This document shows, piece by piece, positions 50,898-59,839 of a stretch of DNA of 64,000 nucleotides. The position numbers and the translations under genes are program-made. The DNA lies in NCBI GenBank assembly GCA_024685315.1, contig JAIKVW010000039.1, forward strand, positions 36,825-100,824, in the 5' to 3' direction. The notes beneath the pieces are model-generated. The model searched no databases, was not told where the DNA came from, and saw nothing but the letters and a program-made list of their open reading frames with translations. Source of the DNA: Lachnospiraceae bacterium. Its GTDB lineage: Bacteria > Bacillota > Clostridia > Lachnospirales > Lachnospiraceae. Each line of letters opens with the position of its first letter. The stretch's first letter is position 1.

Positions 50898-53552
50898 ATG
50901 AAAAAGCCGTACGGGCTTAATGAACTCAGGAAAATGTTCCTGGATTATTTTGAGAGCAAAGGGCACCTTGTCCTTCCCAGTTTTTCTCTTGTTCCGCATA
51001 ATGACAACAGCCTGCTGCTGATAAACGCAGGCATGGCACCGCTGAAGCCTTATTTTACTGGAGCTGAAGAGCCTCCGAGGCACCGCGTTGCTACCTGCCA
51101 GAAGTGCATGAGAACAGGAGATCTTGAAAATGTAGGTAAGGACGGCCGCCATGCGACCTTCTTTGAGATGCTCGGAAACTTCTCCTTTGGTGATTATTTT
51201 AAACATGAAGCTATCGCCTGGACCTGGGAATTCCTTACCCAGTATGCCGGCCTCGAGCCCGAGAGGCTCTATCCTTCCGTATATCAGGACGATGACGAGG
51301 CCTTCGATATCTGGAACAAGGAGATCGGTATCCCTGCAGACAGGATCTACAGATTCGGCAAGGAAGACAATTTCTGGGAGCACGGCAGCGGCCCCTGCGG
51401 TCCCTGCTCCGAGGTCTATTATGACCGCGGCGAAAAGTACGGCTGCGGCAAGCCCACCTGCGGCGTAGGCTGCGACTGCGACCGATACATGGAAGTCTGG
51501 AACAATGTTTTTACCCAGTTCGACAATGACGGCCACAATAACTACACCGAACTCAAACAGAAGAACATCGACACCGGCATGGGCCTCGAGCGTCTTGCCG
51601 TTGCGGTACAGGATGTTGACACCATTTTCGACGTTGACACCATAAGAGCACTCAGGGAGATGGTCTGCGAGACCGCAGGCGTCACCTACGAAACAGATTT
51701 TGACGCGGACGTTTCCATCAGGATCATTACCGACCATATCCGCGCGGCTACATTCATGATCTCGGACGGCATACAGCCCTCTAACGAAGGACGCGGCTAC
51801 GTGCTCAGGAGGATCATCAGGAGGGCATCCAGGAACGGCCGCCTTCTCGGGATCAAAGGCAAGTTCCTTGCGCCCTTAAGCGAGAAGGTAATCGAGACCT
51901 CTAAGGAAGGCTATCCCGAGCTCGAAGAGAAAAGGGAATTTATCCTCAAGGTCCTTACTCAGGAAGAGGATTCCTTTAACCGCACTCTTGATACCGGGCT
52001 TTCCATCCTGAACGAGATGGAGCAGAAGATGTCCGCTGAGGGCAGCACGGTCCTCGCCGGAGCTGACGCATTCAAGCTCTATGACACTTACGGATTCCCT
52101 CTTGATCTCACGAAAGAGATCCTTGGCGAGAAGGGCTACAGCGTCGACGACGAAGGCTTCGCTTCCTGCATGGAAGAGCAGAGGCGCAAAGCACGCGACG
52201 CGCGCAAATATATTGAAGGCGCTTCAAGCTACATGGGAGCAGACGCAACAGTCTACGACCAGCTCGACAGGAACCTTACTACAGAATTTACCGGGTATGA
52301 CAGCCTTGTATTTGAATCAAAGATAAGCGCGCTCACGACTCCCGACGAAGTCGTCCAGGTCCTTTCGGACGGACAGGAAGGCTCGATCTTCACCGAAAAG
52401 TCGCCTTTCTACGCTACCATGGGCGGACAGATGAACGACGTCGGCGTGATTGAGGGACCTTACGGTACATTTGAAGTAACTGACGTTGAAAAGCTCCTCG
52501 GAGGCAAATTTGCCCACATCGGAAAAGTCACCAGAGGCATGTTCGCATCCGGAGATATCGTTACTCTCAAGGTAGATGAAGAGCACCGCTCCGAGACCGC
52601 TAAGAACCACAGCGCGACCCACCTTCTCCAGAAGGCCCTGCGTATTGTCCTTGGAAGCCATGTTGAGCAGAAGGGCTCCATGAATAATAACGAGAAGCTC
52701 AGGTTCGACTTCAGTCACTTCCAGGCAATGACCCCTGAGGAGATCAGGAGAGTAGAGGACATCGTAAATGAAGAGATCGAGGCCGCGCTTCCTGTCATCA
52801 CGAATATCATGAGCCTCGAGGAAGCCAAGAAAACCGGCGCGATGGCGCTCTTCGGCGAGAAATACGGCGACAGCGTGCGCGTTGTTACCATGGGCGACTT
52901 CTCCCGCGAGCTATGCGGCGGCACCCACGTAAAGAACACAGCGCTCATTTCATCCTTCAAGATCCTTTCCGAGCAGGGAGTTTCCTCCGGTGTAAGGCGT
53001 ATTGAAGCGATCACCGGACCCGCTGTCAGGAAATATTACCAGGAGATGGAAGACCGCCTTAACCAGGCCGCAAAGACAGCTAAGTGCGATCCCGCACAGC
53101 TTTCTGCCAGGATCGAGGCCCTTCACGAGGAAGTTAAAGCCCTCAGCGCAGAGAACAGCAGCCTGCGGAACCAGGCTGCCAAGAGCGCTATGGGAGACGT
53201 TATGAGCCAGGTCCGCGAGGTAAAAGGCGTCAAGTTCCTCCCTGTAAAGCTTAAGAACGTCAGCATGCAGGAGCTCATGAACCTCGGCGACCAGCTTAAG
53301 ACCAAGCTCGGAGAAGGAGTTGTCCTCCTCGCTGCGGACAATGACGGCAAGGTAAGCCTGCTCGCGATGGCCACCGACGGAGCCATGAAGAGCGGCGCTC
53401 ATGCCGGAAATATCATCAAAGCTGCTGCCGGCAAGGTAGGCGGCGGCGGAGGCGGAAGGCCGAATATGGCCCAGGCCGGCGGAAAGAATCCTGCAGGCAT
53501 CGACGACGCGCTTGCCTTCGCACAGGAGACCCTTTCCGGACAGATCAAATAG
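50898..53552 (+). CDS. alaS: alanyl-tRNA synthetase
   Basis: AlaS charges tRNA-Ala. At 884 residues it is full length. The class II catalytic core begins LRKMFLDYFESKGHLVLPSFSLVP, with the motif NAGMAPLKPYFTG and a mid core MGLERLAVAVQ. The editing domain has NHSATHLLQKALR and the zinc-binding CGGTHVKNTA. The C-terminal C-Ala domain includes a Gly-rich stretch (VGGGGGGRPNMAQAGG). GGAGGAG lies upstream of the ATG. Regulation is probably through its long structured leader. Confidence 0.98.
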   Translation: MKKPYGLNELRKMFLDYFESKGHLVLPSFSLVPHNDNSLLLINAGMAPLKPYFTGAEEPPRHRVATCQKCMRTGDLENVGKDGRHATFFEMLGNFSFGDYFKHEAIAWTWEFLTQYAGLEPERLYPSVYQDDDEAFDIWNKEIGIPADRIYRFGKEDNFWEHGSGPCGPCSEVYYDRGEKYGCGKPTCGVGCDCDRYMEVWNNVFTQFDNDGHNNYTELKQKNIDTGMGLERLAVAVQDVDTIFDVDTIRALREMVCETAGVTYETDFDADVSIRIITDHIRAATFMISDGIQPSNEGRGYVLRRIIRRASRNGRLLGIKGKFLAPLSEKVIETSKEGYPELEEKREFILKVLTQEEDSFNRTLDTGLSILNEMEQKMSAEGSTVLAGADAFKLYDTYGFPLDLTKEILGEKGYSVDDEGFASCMEEQRRKARDARKYIEGASSYMGADATVYDQLDRNLTTEFTGYDSLVFESKISALTTPDEVVQVLSDGQEGSIFTEKSPFYATMGGQMNDVGVIEGPYGTFEVTDVEKLLGGKFAHIGKVTRGMFASGDIVTLKVDEEHRSETAKNHSATHLLQKALRIVLGSHVEQKGSMNNNEKLRFDFSHFQAMTPEEIRRVEDIVNEEIEAALPVITNIMSLEEAKKTGAMALFGEKYGDSVRVVTMGDFSRELCGGTHVKNTALISSFKILSEQGVSSGVRRIEAITGPAVRKYYQEMEDRLNQAAKTAKCDPAQLSARIEALHEEVKALSAENSSLRNQAAKSAMGDVMSQVREVKGVKFLPVKLKNVSMQELMNLGDQLKTKLGEGVVLLAADNDGKVSLLAMATDGAMKSGAHAGNIIKAAAGKVGGGGGGRPNMAQAGGKNPAGIDDALAFAQETLSGQIK

Positions 53553-53581
53553 ACATTACTTAACGAACGGCCGATAAAGCT

Positions 53582-53592
53582 CCTCTGGGAGG
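53582..53592 (+). promoter_or_regulatory. hairpin covering the ribosome-binding site of the CapA-like gene
   Basis: CCTC (53582-53585) can pair with GAGG (53589-53592), which is the Shine-Dalgarno of the next gene. The stem is short, so any effect would be modest. Confidence 0.3.
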
Positions 53593-53598
53593 AAGAAT

Positions 53599-54951
53599 AT
53601 GAAAGAAGTAAAAAACCTCATACTGGTTGTAGTTGCCGCAGCGTTTTTCATCGTCCTCTTTGCCGTTTCACGCGACTATGCCGGGCAGGTAAAGGAAGAG
53701 AACGCAGGATCCATCAATAAATCCGTCATCGGCCAGTATGGCGAGAGCGGTTCAAAGAACGGCACGGCTCAGGACGTGCAGGTCGAGAACCTGATCGAGA
53801 ACATGGTCGGCGAAAGCATAAGCTCAGACATCTCCGTCATCGTGACCGGCGACATTCTCATGCAGGACGAGCAGTTCAATTCGGCGTATGACGAAGATGA
53901 CGACAGCTTTGATTTCACTCCCTGGTTTAAATACATGGGAGATATCTACAGCGGAGCCGACTACACCGCAGGCGTGCTTAAGACCACATTCGCGGGCAAG
54001 AATAACGGGGCAGCGGTAAACTACGGCGGTTACGGCATTTCAAACAATAAGAGCAACACGCCGGAGGATCTTGCCGAAACGCTTAAAGACTACGGTTTTG
54101 ATATGCTCGCGGACGCTACGAACCACTCGCTTGACTGCGGGACCGACGGGCTCTTCTCCACAATATCAGTGCTTGACAAATACGGCCTTAGCCACATTGG
54201 CACGGCTGCAGCCAAGGATGACGTGACCGTAAGCGTGCAGACTATCGATAAGATCAAGGTCGGCTTTGTCAGCTATACCAACTCTTCAAATGTTGATATT
54301 CCGACAGGCTATGAGTATGTGCTTGACTGTCTCGATAACTACAGCGCTGCAGGGATAAAAGAGCTTACCCAGGATATCCAGAGCCTCAAATCCGACAGCG
54401 GGGCAGACCTTGTGATCGCCTTCATTAATTTCGGAAGCGTTCACTCTGACAAGATCGAGGATGACCAGCGCTCACTTGCACAGAAGGCTGCAGAGGCTGG
54501 CGCAGACGTTATCGTCGGCACCGGATCCACGACCGTTAAGCCTATGGAGATCCTCACTGTGGACACCGGAAACGGAAGCAGCAGGAGCTGCCTTGTGTTC
54601 TACGGCATGGGCGCGATCCTTTCATCAGAGACCTGCAGCAGCACCTTGGATGAGGGCGCAGACGCAGATATCGGAGCAGCGATCGAGCTTAACATCAGCC
54701 TCAGGAGCAACGGCAAGGCCTATGTCTCATCATTCAGGTTCATCCCTGTATATCTTGCCTGGGTAGACGGCGTCCTCACGCCCGTTCCTCTCAGCACAGC
54801 AGTCAACACCGGAGATTATCTGTCGTTCCTCTCTGACAATGACGTGGTCAGGATCAATAAAGTAAACGGAACTATCCTCAGCAGGTTCACGGGCGATACC
54901 GGGCTTGAATATTCCGTGAGCGGAAGCGGATATCTCTACTACATGCCCTGA
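53599..54951 (+). CDS. CapA/PGA_cap-like envelope protein, divergent
   Basis: The 450 residues begin with a membrane anchor or signal segment (about residues 6-24). A CapA-type domain follows, with VIVTGDILMQDEQF, the helix-loop ADATNHSLDCGTDGLFSTISVL, IGTAAAKDD, and GADVIVGTGSTTVKPMEIL. Typical CapA proteins have VHWGxEY and GHHPHxxQPxE. Here these read AFINFGSVHSD and GTGSTTVKP, so the usual His residues are missing. This suggests a binding or altered enzymatic role on the cell surface. The family is linked to poly-gamma-glutamate and other capsule metabolism; this member's substrate is unknown. Confidence 0.78.
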   Translation: MKEVKNLILVVVAAAFFIVLFAVSRDYAGQVKEENAGSINKSVIGQYGESGSKNGTAQDVQVENLIENMVGESISSDISVIVTGDILMQDEQFNSAYDEDDDSFDFTPWFKYMGDIYSGADYTAGVLKTTFAGKNNGAAVNYGGYGISNNKSNTPEDLAETLKDYGFDMLADATNHSLDCGTDGLFSTISVLDKYGLSHIGTAAAKDDVTVSVQTIDKIKVGFVSYTNSSNVDIPTGYEYVLDCLDNYSAAGIKELTQDIQSLKSDSGADLVIAFINFGSVHSDKIEDDQRSLAQKAAEAGADVIVGTGSTTVKPMEILTVDTGNGSSRSCLVFYGMGAILSSETCSSTLDEGADADIGAAIELNISLRSNGKAYVSSFRFIPVYLAWVDGVLTPVPLSTAVNTGDYLSFLSDNDVVRINKVNGTILSRFTGDTGLEYSVSGSGYLYYMP

Positions 54952-54961
54952 TACAGATATA

Positions 54962-55026
54962 CAAATTGTTATAGTATAGTTCAGTACCCCAGGCTCGGGG
55001 TGCTGAACTATACTGCAAATTGTTAT
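54962..55026. repeat. 18-bp palindrome between 11-bp direct repeats
   Basis: CAAATTGTTAT occurs at 54962-54972 and 55016-55026. Between them AGTATAGTTCAGTACCCC (54973-54990) pairs with 54997-55014 over 18 bp with one G-T pair and a 6-nt loop. No T tract follows, so it is not a typical terminator. The direct repeats look like target-site duplications around a miniature palindromic insertion, but a regulatory origin is possible. Confidence 0.75.
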
Positions 55027-55053
55027 TGACGAAGCCATTTTTTATGATATAAT
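55026..55053 (+). promoter_or_regulatory. rpsU promoter
   Basis: TTGACG (55026-55031), 16-bp spacer, perfect TATAAT (55048-55053) with TG at 55045-55046 (extended -10). Its -35 begins at the last base of the second direct repeat. Confidence 0.85.
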
Positions 55054-55131
55054 TCGAATAGTGCTTTGCTCATACCCTTATTTAGCTTAATAAGCACAAT
55101 ACTTAAACCGGAAGGGGGTTGGGTGTGAACG

Positions 55132-55308
55132 ATGTCGAACGTAATAGTTAAGGAGAACGAGAGCCTGGACAGCGCTCTGCGCAGATTCAAGAGGAACTGT
55201 GCTAAGGCAGGTATCCAGCAGGAGATCCGTAAAAGAGAACATTACGAGAAGCCGAGCGTAAGACGCAAGAAGAAGTCAGAAGCTGCTCGCAAGCGTAAGT
55301 ATAAATAA
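55132..55308 (+). CDS. rpsU: 30S ribosomal protein S21
   Basis: This short gene encodes 58 residues, beginning [20 protein letters not shown]. The S21 pattern continues with [21 protein letters not shown] and a Lys/Arg-rich tail ending in RKRKYK. A purine-rich GGAAGGGGGTTGGG lies upstream. The 15 bases around the start (55122-55136) are identical to those at the rpmF start. S21 supports translation initiation in Gram-positives. It has its own promoter and terminator and precedes phoH-ybeY. Confidence 0.96.
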   Translation: MSNVIVKENESLDSALRRFKRNCAKAGIQQEIRKREHYEKPSVRRKKKSEAARKRKYK

Positions 55309-55321
55309 GCTAAAAACCGAT

Positions 55322-55350
55322 GGCCGCGCCTTTATAAGCGCGGCCTTTAT
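55322..55350 (+). terminator. rpsU terminator
   Basis: GGCCGCGC (55322-55329) pairs perfectly with GCGCGGCC (55338-55345) around an 8-nt loop, followed by TTTAT. The T tract is short, so some read-through into phoH is likely. Confidence 0.8.
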
Positions 55351-55373
55351 ACTAAAGAAAGGACCGCTCCGGG

Positions 55374-56411
55374 ATGGCTGCAGTTGAAGAGATCATCGAC
55401 GTTCCCGCCCAGCATATACAAAACGTTTTCGGAGAATTTGACAAATATCTGAAGACCATAGAACAGACGCTCCACGTTACAATTAACTCGAGGGGCGGCA
55501 CTTTAAGGATCCTTGGGGATGCTGAGTGCACCGAAAGGGCTTCCTATGTGCTTTCGGAGCTTATCCATATTTCCGAGAACGGGGATACCATCTCGCAGCA
55601 GACGGTGGACTACACGGTAGATCTGGCGCTCGCAGGCGAGAACAGCGACGTAAAATCGCTCTACGGCGAGATCATCTGCCACACTGTGAACGGCAAGCCG
55701 GTAAAGCCGAAGACCCACGGCCAGAAGCTTTATGTCAACGATATCCGCGACAAGATGATCGTTTTCGGAGTGGGGCCCGCCGGCACAGGCAAGACCTACC
55801 TTGCCATGGCCATGGCGATCACTGCTTTCAAGAATAAAGAAGTTAACCGTATAATTCTCACGAGGCCTGCTATGGAAGCGGGAGAGCGGCTCGGATTCCT
55901 TCCGGGAGATCTCCAGAGCAAGATAGATCCATATCTTAGGCCGCTCTATGACGCGCTTTATGATATAATGGGGGCTGAGGCATTCCAGAAGAATACCGAG
56001 AAAGGCCTTATCGAGGTCGCGCCGCTCGCCTACATGCGCGGACGAACGCTCGACAATTCCTTCATCGTGCTTGACGAAGCCCAGAATACGACGCCCGCGC
56101 AGATGAAAATGTTCCTGACCCGTATCGGTTTTGGATCAAAGGTCATCATAACCGGCGACCTCAGCCAGAAGGACCTTCCGAAAGACCAGACCTCCGGGCT
56201 TGACGTTGCGCTGAAGATCCTCCCCGGAATACCGGAGATCGGGATCTGTATGCTGACCAGCAGGGACGTTGTGCGCCACCCGGTCGTCCAGAAGATCGTA
56301 AAAGCCTACGACGACTATGAGGAATCGCAGCTGAGGGCGCGTAAGGCAAAAGCTGCAAGGATCAGAAATAATGACGGTAAACATAACGATCGAAAGCGAA
56401 AAGAAGTTTGA
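55374..56411 (+). CDS. phoH: PhoH family ATPase
   Basis: This is a P-loop protein tied to RNA metabolism, often beside ybeY. The 345 residues have an N-terminal KH-like segment and the PhoH core: VFGVGPAGTGKTYLAMAMAI (Walker A), ILTRPAMEAGERLGFLPGDLQSKIDPYLRPLYDAL, and VLDEAQNTTPAQMKMFLTRIG (Walker B). The C-terminal tail is basic. Its 3' end overlaps ybeY by 41 bases. The HD-domain yqfF gene that often separates them in Bacillus is absent here. Confidence 0.95.
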   Translation: MAAVEEIIDVPAQHIQNVFGEFDKYLKTIEQTLHVTINSRGGTLRILGDAECTERASYVLSELIHISENGDTISQQTVDYTVDLALAGENSDVKSLYGEIICHTVNGKPVKPKTHGQKLYVNDIRDKMIVFGVGPAGTGKTYLAMAMAITAFKNKEVNRIILTRPAMEAGERLGFLPGDLQSKIDPYLRPLYDALYDIMGAEAFQKNTEKGLIEVAPLAYMRGRTLDNSFIVLDEAQNTTPAQMKMFLTRIGFGSKVIITGDLSQKDLPKDQTSGLDVALKILPGIPEIGICMLTSRDVVRHPVVQKIVKAYDDYEESQLRARKAKAARIRNNDGKHNDRKRKEV

Positions 56412-56874
56412 TTTTGATTATGAGGATCTCCTGAACAGGGTGATAGAGGCGGCCTGCGACTATGAGGACTGCCCTTATGAGACCTCGGTAGACGTGCTTA
56501 TCACAGACAGTGAAGGGATCCATGAAATAAACCGCGAGGCGCGCGGGATAGACGCGCCCACCGACGTTCTCTCATTTCCGAATGCGCAGTATCACTCTCC
56601 ATCGGATTTCTCGCATCTGGAAGACGAAGACAGTATTGACTGCTTCGACCCGGACTCCGGAGAGCTGATGCTGGGAGATATCGTCCTCAATACTGACAGG
56701 ATCGAGTCCCAGGCGCTTGCCTACGGACACAGCGAGAGACGTGAGATGGCTTTTCTGACAGCTCACAGCATGCTGCACCTCTTTGGCTATGACCATGAGG
56801 AGGATGCGGAGCGCGAAGAGATGGAGAGAAGACAGGAAGAGATACTTACAGGACTTGGTATTACCAGGGACTGA
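56371..56874 (+). CDS. ybeY: endoribonuclease YbeY
   Basis: YbeY processes the 3' end of 16S rRNA and takes part in ribosome quality control. The 167 residues carry the zinc motif HSMLHLFGYDHE (HxxxHxxxxxH). The upstream catalytic-site region is DAPTDVLSFP and GDIVLNTDRI. The start ATG 56371 overlaps phoH by 41 bases in another frame, suggesting coupled translation. Confidence 0.96.
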   Translation: MTVNITIESEKKFDFDYEDLLNRVIEAACDYEDCPYETSVDVLITDSEGIHEINREARGIDAPTDVLSFPNAQYHSPSDFSHLEDEDSIDCFDPDSGELMLGDIVLNTDRIESQALAYGHSERREMAFLTAHSMLHLFGYDHEEDAEREEMERRQEEILTGLGITRD

Positions 56875-56893
56875 TGTAAGGAGGATATTTTAT

Positions 56894-57994
56894 ATGAAAC
56901 TTAAGAAATCTGCTGCACTTATTCTCGCAGCCTCATTCATTCTCGGAACTGCTGCATGCAGTTCATCATCTTCCGAAGCTCAAACGGAAACCGAATCCGA
57001 GACCGCTCAGCCTCTTACTATCGCTGAGTCAGATACTGAGACAGAGGCCCCGACAGAGACCGAGACCGCTGCAGACGATGCGATTCCGGAAGGCATGATG
57101 AGAAGCTATCTCACCGGCGAGCTCGTGGACGAGGAAGTCGGAAGCCTCAAGCCTTTCGCGATAATGATAAATAACCATACCGACGCGCTGCCGATGTCAG
57201 GCGTAAGCCAGGCAGAGATCATCTACGAGGCAGAAGTAGAAGGCGGCATCACCAGGCTCATGGCCATTTTTCAGGACATCGAAGACGTTGAAAAGATCGG
57301 TTCGGTCCGCAGCGCAAGGCACTATTACCTGGATTTCGCCCATGACAATGAAGCTATCTACTGCCATTACGGCTGGTCCCAGTACGCTCAGAACAGGATC
57401 CAGAGCGAAGGCATAAAAACCATGAACGGCCTTACCCTCGGCGACGGCACCGTATATTACCGTTCCAGCGACCGCGTGGCCCCTCATAACGTATATACCA
57501 GCGGCGAGCGCCTTATTTCCGGCGCTGAGTCGCTCGGGATCTCCAGGGAATACCCTGAAGGTTACACCGGCAGGTTCACATTTAACACTGAGGATACAAA
57601 GCCCGAGGGCGAGACCGCTGACAGCATCTACATCGCGCTCGCAAGCAACGTACGTTTCGAATATAACGCAGAGGATGGCCTCTATTACAGATATCAGCAC
57701 GGATACGAGCACTGCGACCGCGAGAACGGCGATCAGCTCGCATTCAAGAATGTCATCGTGCAGTTTGTCGATATGTGGACTATCAGCAGCTACGGCCACC
57801 AGGACATGACCCTCAACGGCGAAGGAAGCGGCTACTATTTCACAGACGGTGTCGCAGTCCCTGTTACCTGGAAGAGAGCGGACAATTCCGACTACACCAT
57901 GTACTATGATTCTGACGGAAACGAGATCACTCTCAACACCGGAAAGACCATGTTCGAGATCATCAGGTCCTCAGTAAACGTATCGTACGAGTAA
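56894..57994 (+). CDS. DUF3048 lipoprotein (YerB-like)
   Basis: ATG 56894 is chosen, with AGGAGG about 10 bases upstream. The N-terminus KLKKSAALILAASFILGTAAC is a lipoprotein signal with the lipidated Cys near residue 21, although the lipobox (TAAC) is less standard. A Thr/Glu/Ser-rich linker of about 45 residues follows. The DUF3048 domain has FAIMINNHTDALPMSGVSQAEIIYEAEVEGGITRLMAIF and GSVRSARHYYLDFA. The C-terminal half continues to YYFTDGVAVPVTW and DYTMYYDSDGNEI. Family function is unknown; an exported envelope protein is indicated. Confidence 0.87.
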   Translation: MKLKKSAALILAASFILGTAACSSSSSEAQTETESETAQPLTIAESDTETEAPTETETAADDAIPEGMMRSYLTGELVDEEVGSLKPFAIMINNHTDALPMSGVSQAEIIYEAEVEGGITRLMAIFQDIEDVEKIGSVRSARHYYLDFAHDNEAIYCHYGWSQYAQNRIQSEGIKTMNGLTLGDGTVYYRSSDRVAPHNVYTSGERLISGAESLGISREYPEGYTGRFTFNTEDTKPEGETADSIYIALASNVRFEYNAEDGLYYRYQHGYEHCDRENGDQLAFKNVIVQFVDMWTISSYGHQDMTLNGEGSGYYFTDGVAVPVTWKRADNSDYTMYYDSDGNEITLNTGKTMFEIIRSSVNVSYE

Positions 57995-58054
57995 AGTCAG
58001 ACTGGCTGACCTGTGCCAGCTTTCAATAACTAATCTGAAAAGGGTGCCTCTTAG

Positions 58055-59689
58055 ATGGATGGAAAGAAGACCGGAAGCAGGTCCGGTTCAAGCAGAGAAA
58101 TAATCGTACAGAGCTCGATCCTTGCGGCTGCGCAGCTTATTGCAAGGATAATAGGGCTTATTTACAGGATACCTCTGCAGCGTATTGCCGGCGATGTGGC
58201 AATGGGATACTACAGTTATGCATTTGATATATATTCGATCCTGCTCCTGCTTTCCACGAACGGGGTGCCTGTTGCTGTCGTAAAACTTATCTCCGGAAGC
58301 CGTGCAAGGCATGACGCTGTAAACGAGAAGAGAGTGTTGGTGACCACGCTCATCTGGACTCTCATTGTCGGCGCGCTTGTTGGAGGTATTACAGTAATAT
58401 TTGCTGAGAAGATCGCGATCCTTTTCTTCGGATCCGAGCTTGTCGAAGTGGCTCCTTCACTTAGAGTCCTCGGCGCGACGATATTCCTCTGCTGCGTAAT
58501 GAGTACCTTCAGAGGGTATTTCCAGGGTCTCGGCACCATGATACCTACCGCGGTCTCCGAGGTAGTAGAGCAGATACTCAACGCGCTGTTCAGCGTGGGA
58601 GCGGCCTGGATACTCGTTGCCCAGGGGCCTGCCTACGCGGCTATGGGCGGCACGGTCGGCACCTGCGTGGGTGCGCTCGCAAGCCTGATCTTCCTGCTGA
58701 TCACATTTATCCTTTACAGGCCCAGCCTTGAAAAAAGGGTAAAAGCAGACACCGAGCACAAGCCTCAGGAATACGGCAAGGTCGCGAAAACTTTCGCGCT
58801 GATCCTTGTACCTGTTGTCCTCAGCAATGTATTCTATCAGATAAACGCGCTCATCGATTCCTCGATGTACAGCCATATACTGACTTCTCTGGGATATTCG
58901 CCTGACCTGATCTCGTCGATATACGGAGTATATGTAAGCAAGTACAAGACGATCGCCAACGTACCCCTGCCTGTCGCCTACGCGCTGGCGGTGGCTATCA
59001 TTCCGGGGCTTACCCAGGCGGTTATGGGCGGGCGCATGGATGAAGCCAGGGAGAAGACCGGCACTATTATAAAGTTCTGCATGATCGTGGCCATCCCTTC
59101 AACGGTCGGGATAGCTGTCCTGGGAGGACCTATCGTCCAGCTGCTTTTCAATGATTCGTCTGACCTCGCCAGGAACCTGATGGTTACAGGTTCGCCTTAC
59201 GTGCTTTTCTATTCGCTGTCCGCGGTGCTTATAGGCGTGCTGCAGGGAATAGACAAGATGAAGGAGCCTATTATAAATGCCGTGATCTCGCTTGCGATAC
59301 ATGTGGTCTTTGTATTTGTACTGCTGCGTTTCGCGGACATGAACATATACGCGGTCTCCTACACGAATATTTTCTACGGATTCACGATGTGCGTGCTTAA
59401 CCTGCTTTCTCTGCGAAAGTATATGGGATACAGGCAGGAGCTGCTGAAGACATTCATCCTTCCCGGGATCGCTTCTGGCATCATGGGATTTCTGACATTC
59501 ATCGTATACCGCGTGCTCCTTCTGGCAACACATCACAATTCAATTGCCTGCATAATCGGTATCCTTGCGGCTATAGTCATTTACGCAGCTGCACTGATCC
59601 TTATCCGCGGCATCACCGAAGAAGAGATCGCACAGTTCCCGAAAGGGCAGAAGATAGTTTCGCTGCTGAAAAAAGTCAGATTACTGTAG
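58055..59689 (+). CDS. SpoVB-like polysaccharide flippase (MOP superfamily)
   Basis: The 544 residues are almost entirely membrane helices, about 14, of the MviN/MATE exporter type. The N-terminus SSILAAAQLIARIIGLIYRIPLQRIAG is the SpoVB/YabM-type signature. FRGYFQGLGTMIPTAVSEVVEQ and PVAYALAVAIIPGLTQAVMGG follow. Such proteins flip lipid-linked cell wall or spore cortex precursors. Distinguishing SpoVB from a general lipid II or teichoic acid flippase needs phylogeny. Confidence 0.85.
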   Translation: MDGKKTGSRSGSSREIIVQSSILAAAQLIARIIGLIYRIPLQRIAGDVAMGYYSYAFDIYSILLLLSTNGVPVAVVKLISGSRARHDAVNEKRVLVTTLIWTLIVGALVGGITVIFAEKIAILFFGSELVEVAPSLRVLGATIFLCCVMSTFRGYFQGLGTMIPTAVSEVVEQILNALFSVGAAWILVAQGPAYAAMGGTVGTCVGALASLIFLLITFILYRPSLEKRVKADTEHKPQEYGKVAKTFALILVPVVLSNVFYQINALIDSSMYSHILTSLGYSPDLISSIYGVYVSKYKTIANVPLPVAYALAVAIIPGLTQAVMGGRMDEAREKTGTIIKFCMIVAIPSTVGIAVLGGPIVQLLFNDSSDLARNLMVTGSPYVLFYSLSAVLIGVLQGIDKMKEPIINAVISLAIHVVFVFVLLRFADMNIYAVSYTNIFYGFTMCVLNLLSLRKYMGYRQELLKTFILPGIASGIMGFLTFIVYRVLLLATHHNSIACIIGILAAIVIYAAALILIRGITEEEIAQFPKGQKIVSLLKKVRLL

Positions 59690-59724
59690 TAATAGCAACT
59701 GGTTAAATAGAGCAGCAATTCCGG

Positions 59725-59771
59725 ATATCCTGCCGCAGCAGGCTGATCGAATTCTGCTGCGTGCAGGATAT
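59725..59771 (+). terminator. long hairpin after the SpoVB-like gene
   Basis: Bases 59725-59741 (ATATCCTGCCGCAGCAG) pair with 59754-59771 over 17 bp with one bulged T. It is followed by TTTAGGTTT, a poor T tract. A competing pairing, 59712-59721 with 59749-59760, also exists, so two alternative folds are possible. Confidence 0.6.
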
Positions 59772-59773
59772 TT

Positions 59774-59809
59774 AGGTTTACAGGGTTTGCGATAAATATG
59801 TGTAAACCT
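59774..59809 (+). repeat. second inverted repeat before the flavoprotein gene
   Basis: AGGTTTACA (59774-59782) pairs perfectly with TGTAAACCT (59801-59809). It lies 30 bases before the flavoprotein start and could be an operator or a leader hairpin. Confidence 0.5.
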
Positions 59810-59839
59810 GCAGCAGAACTAAGAACGGAGAGTATAGGA

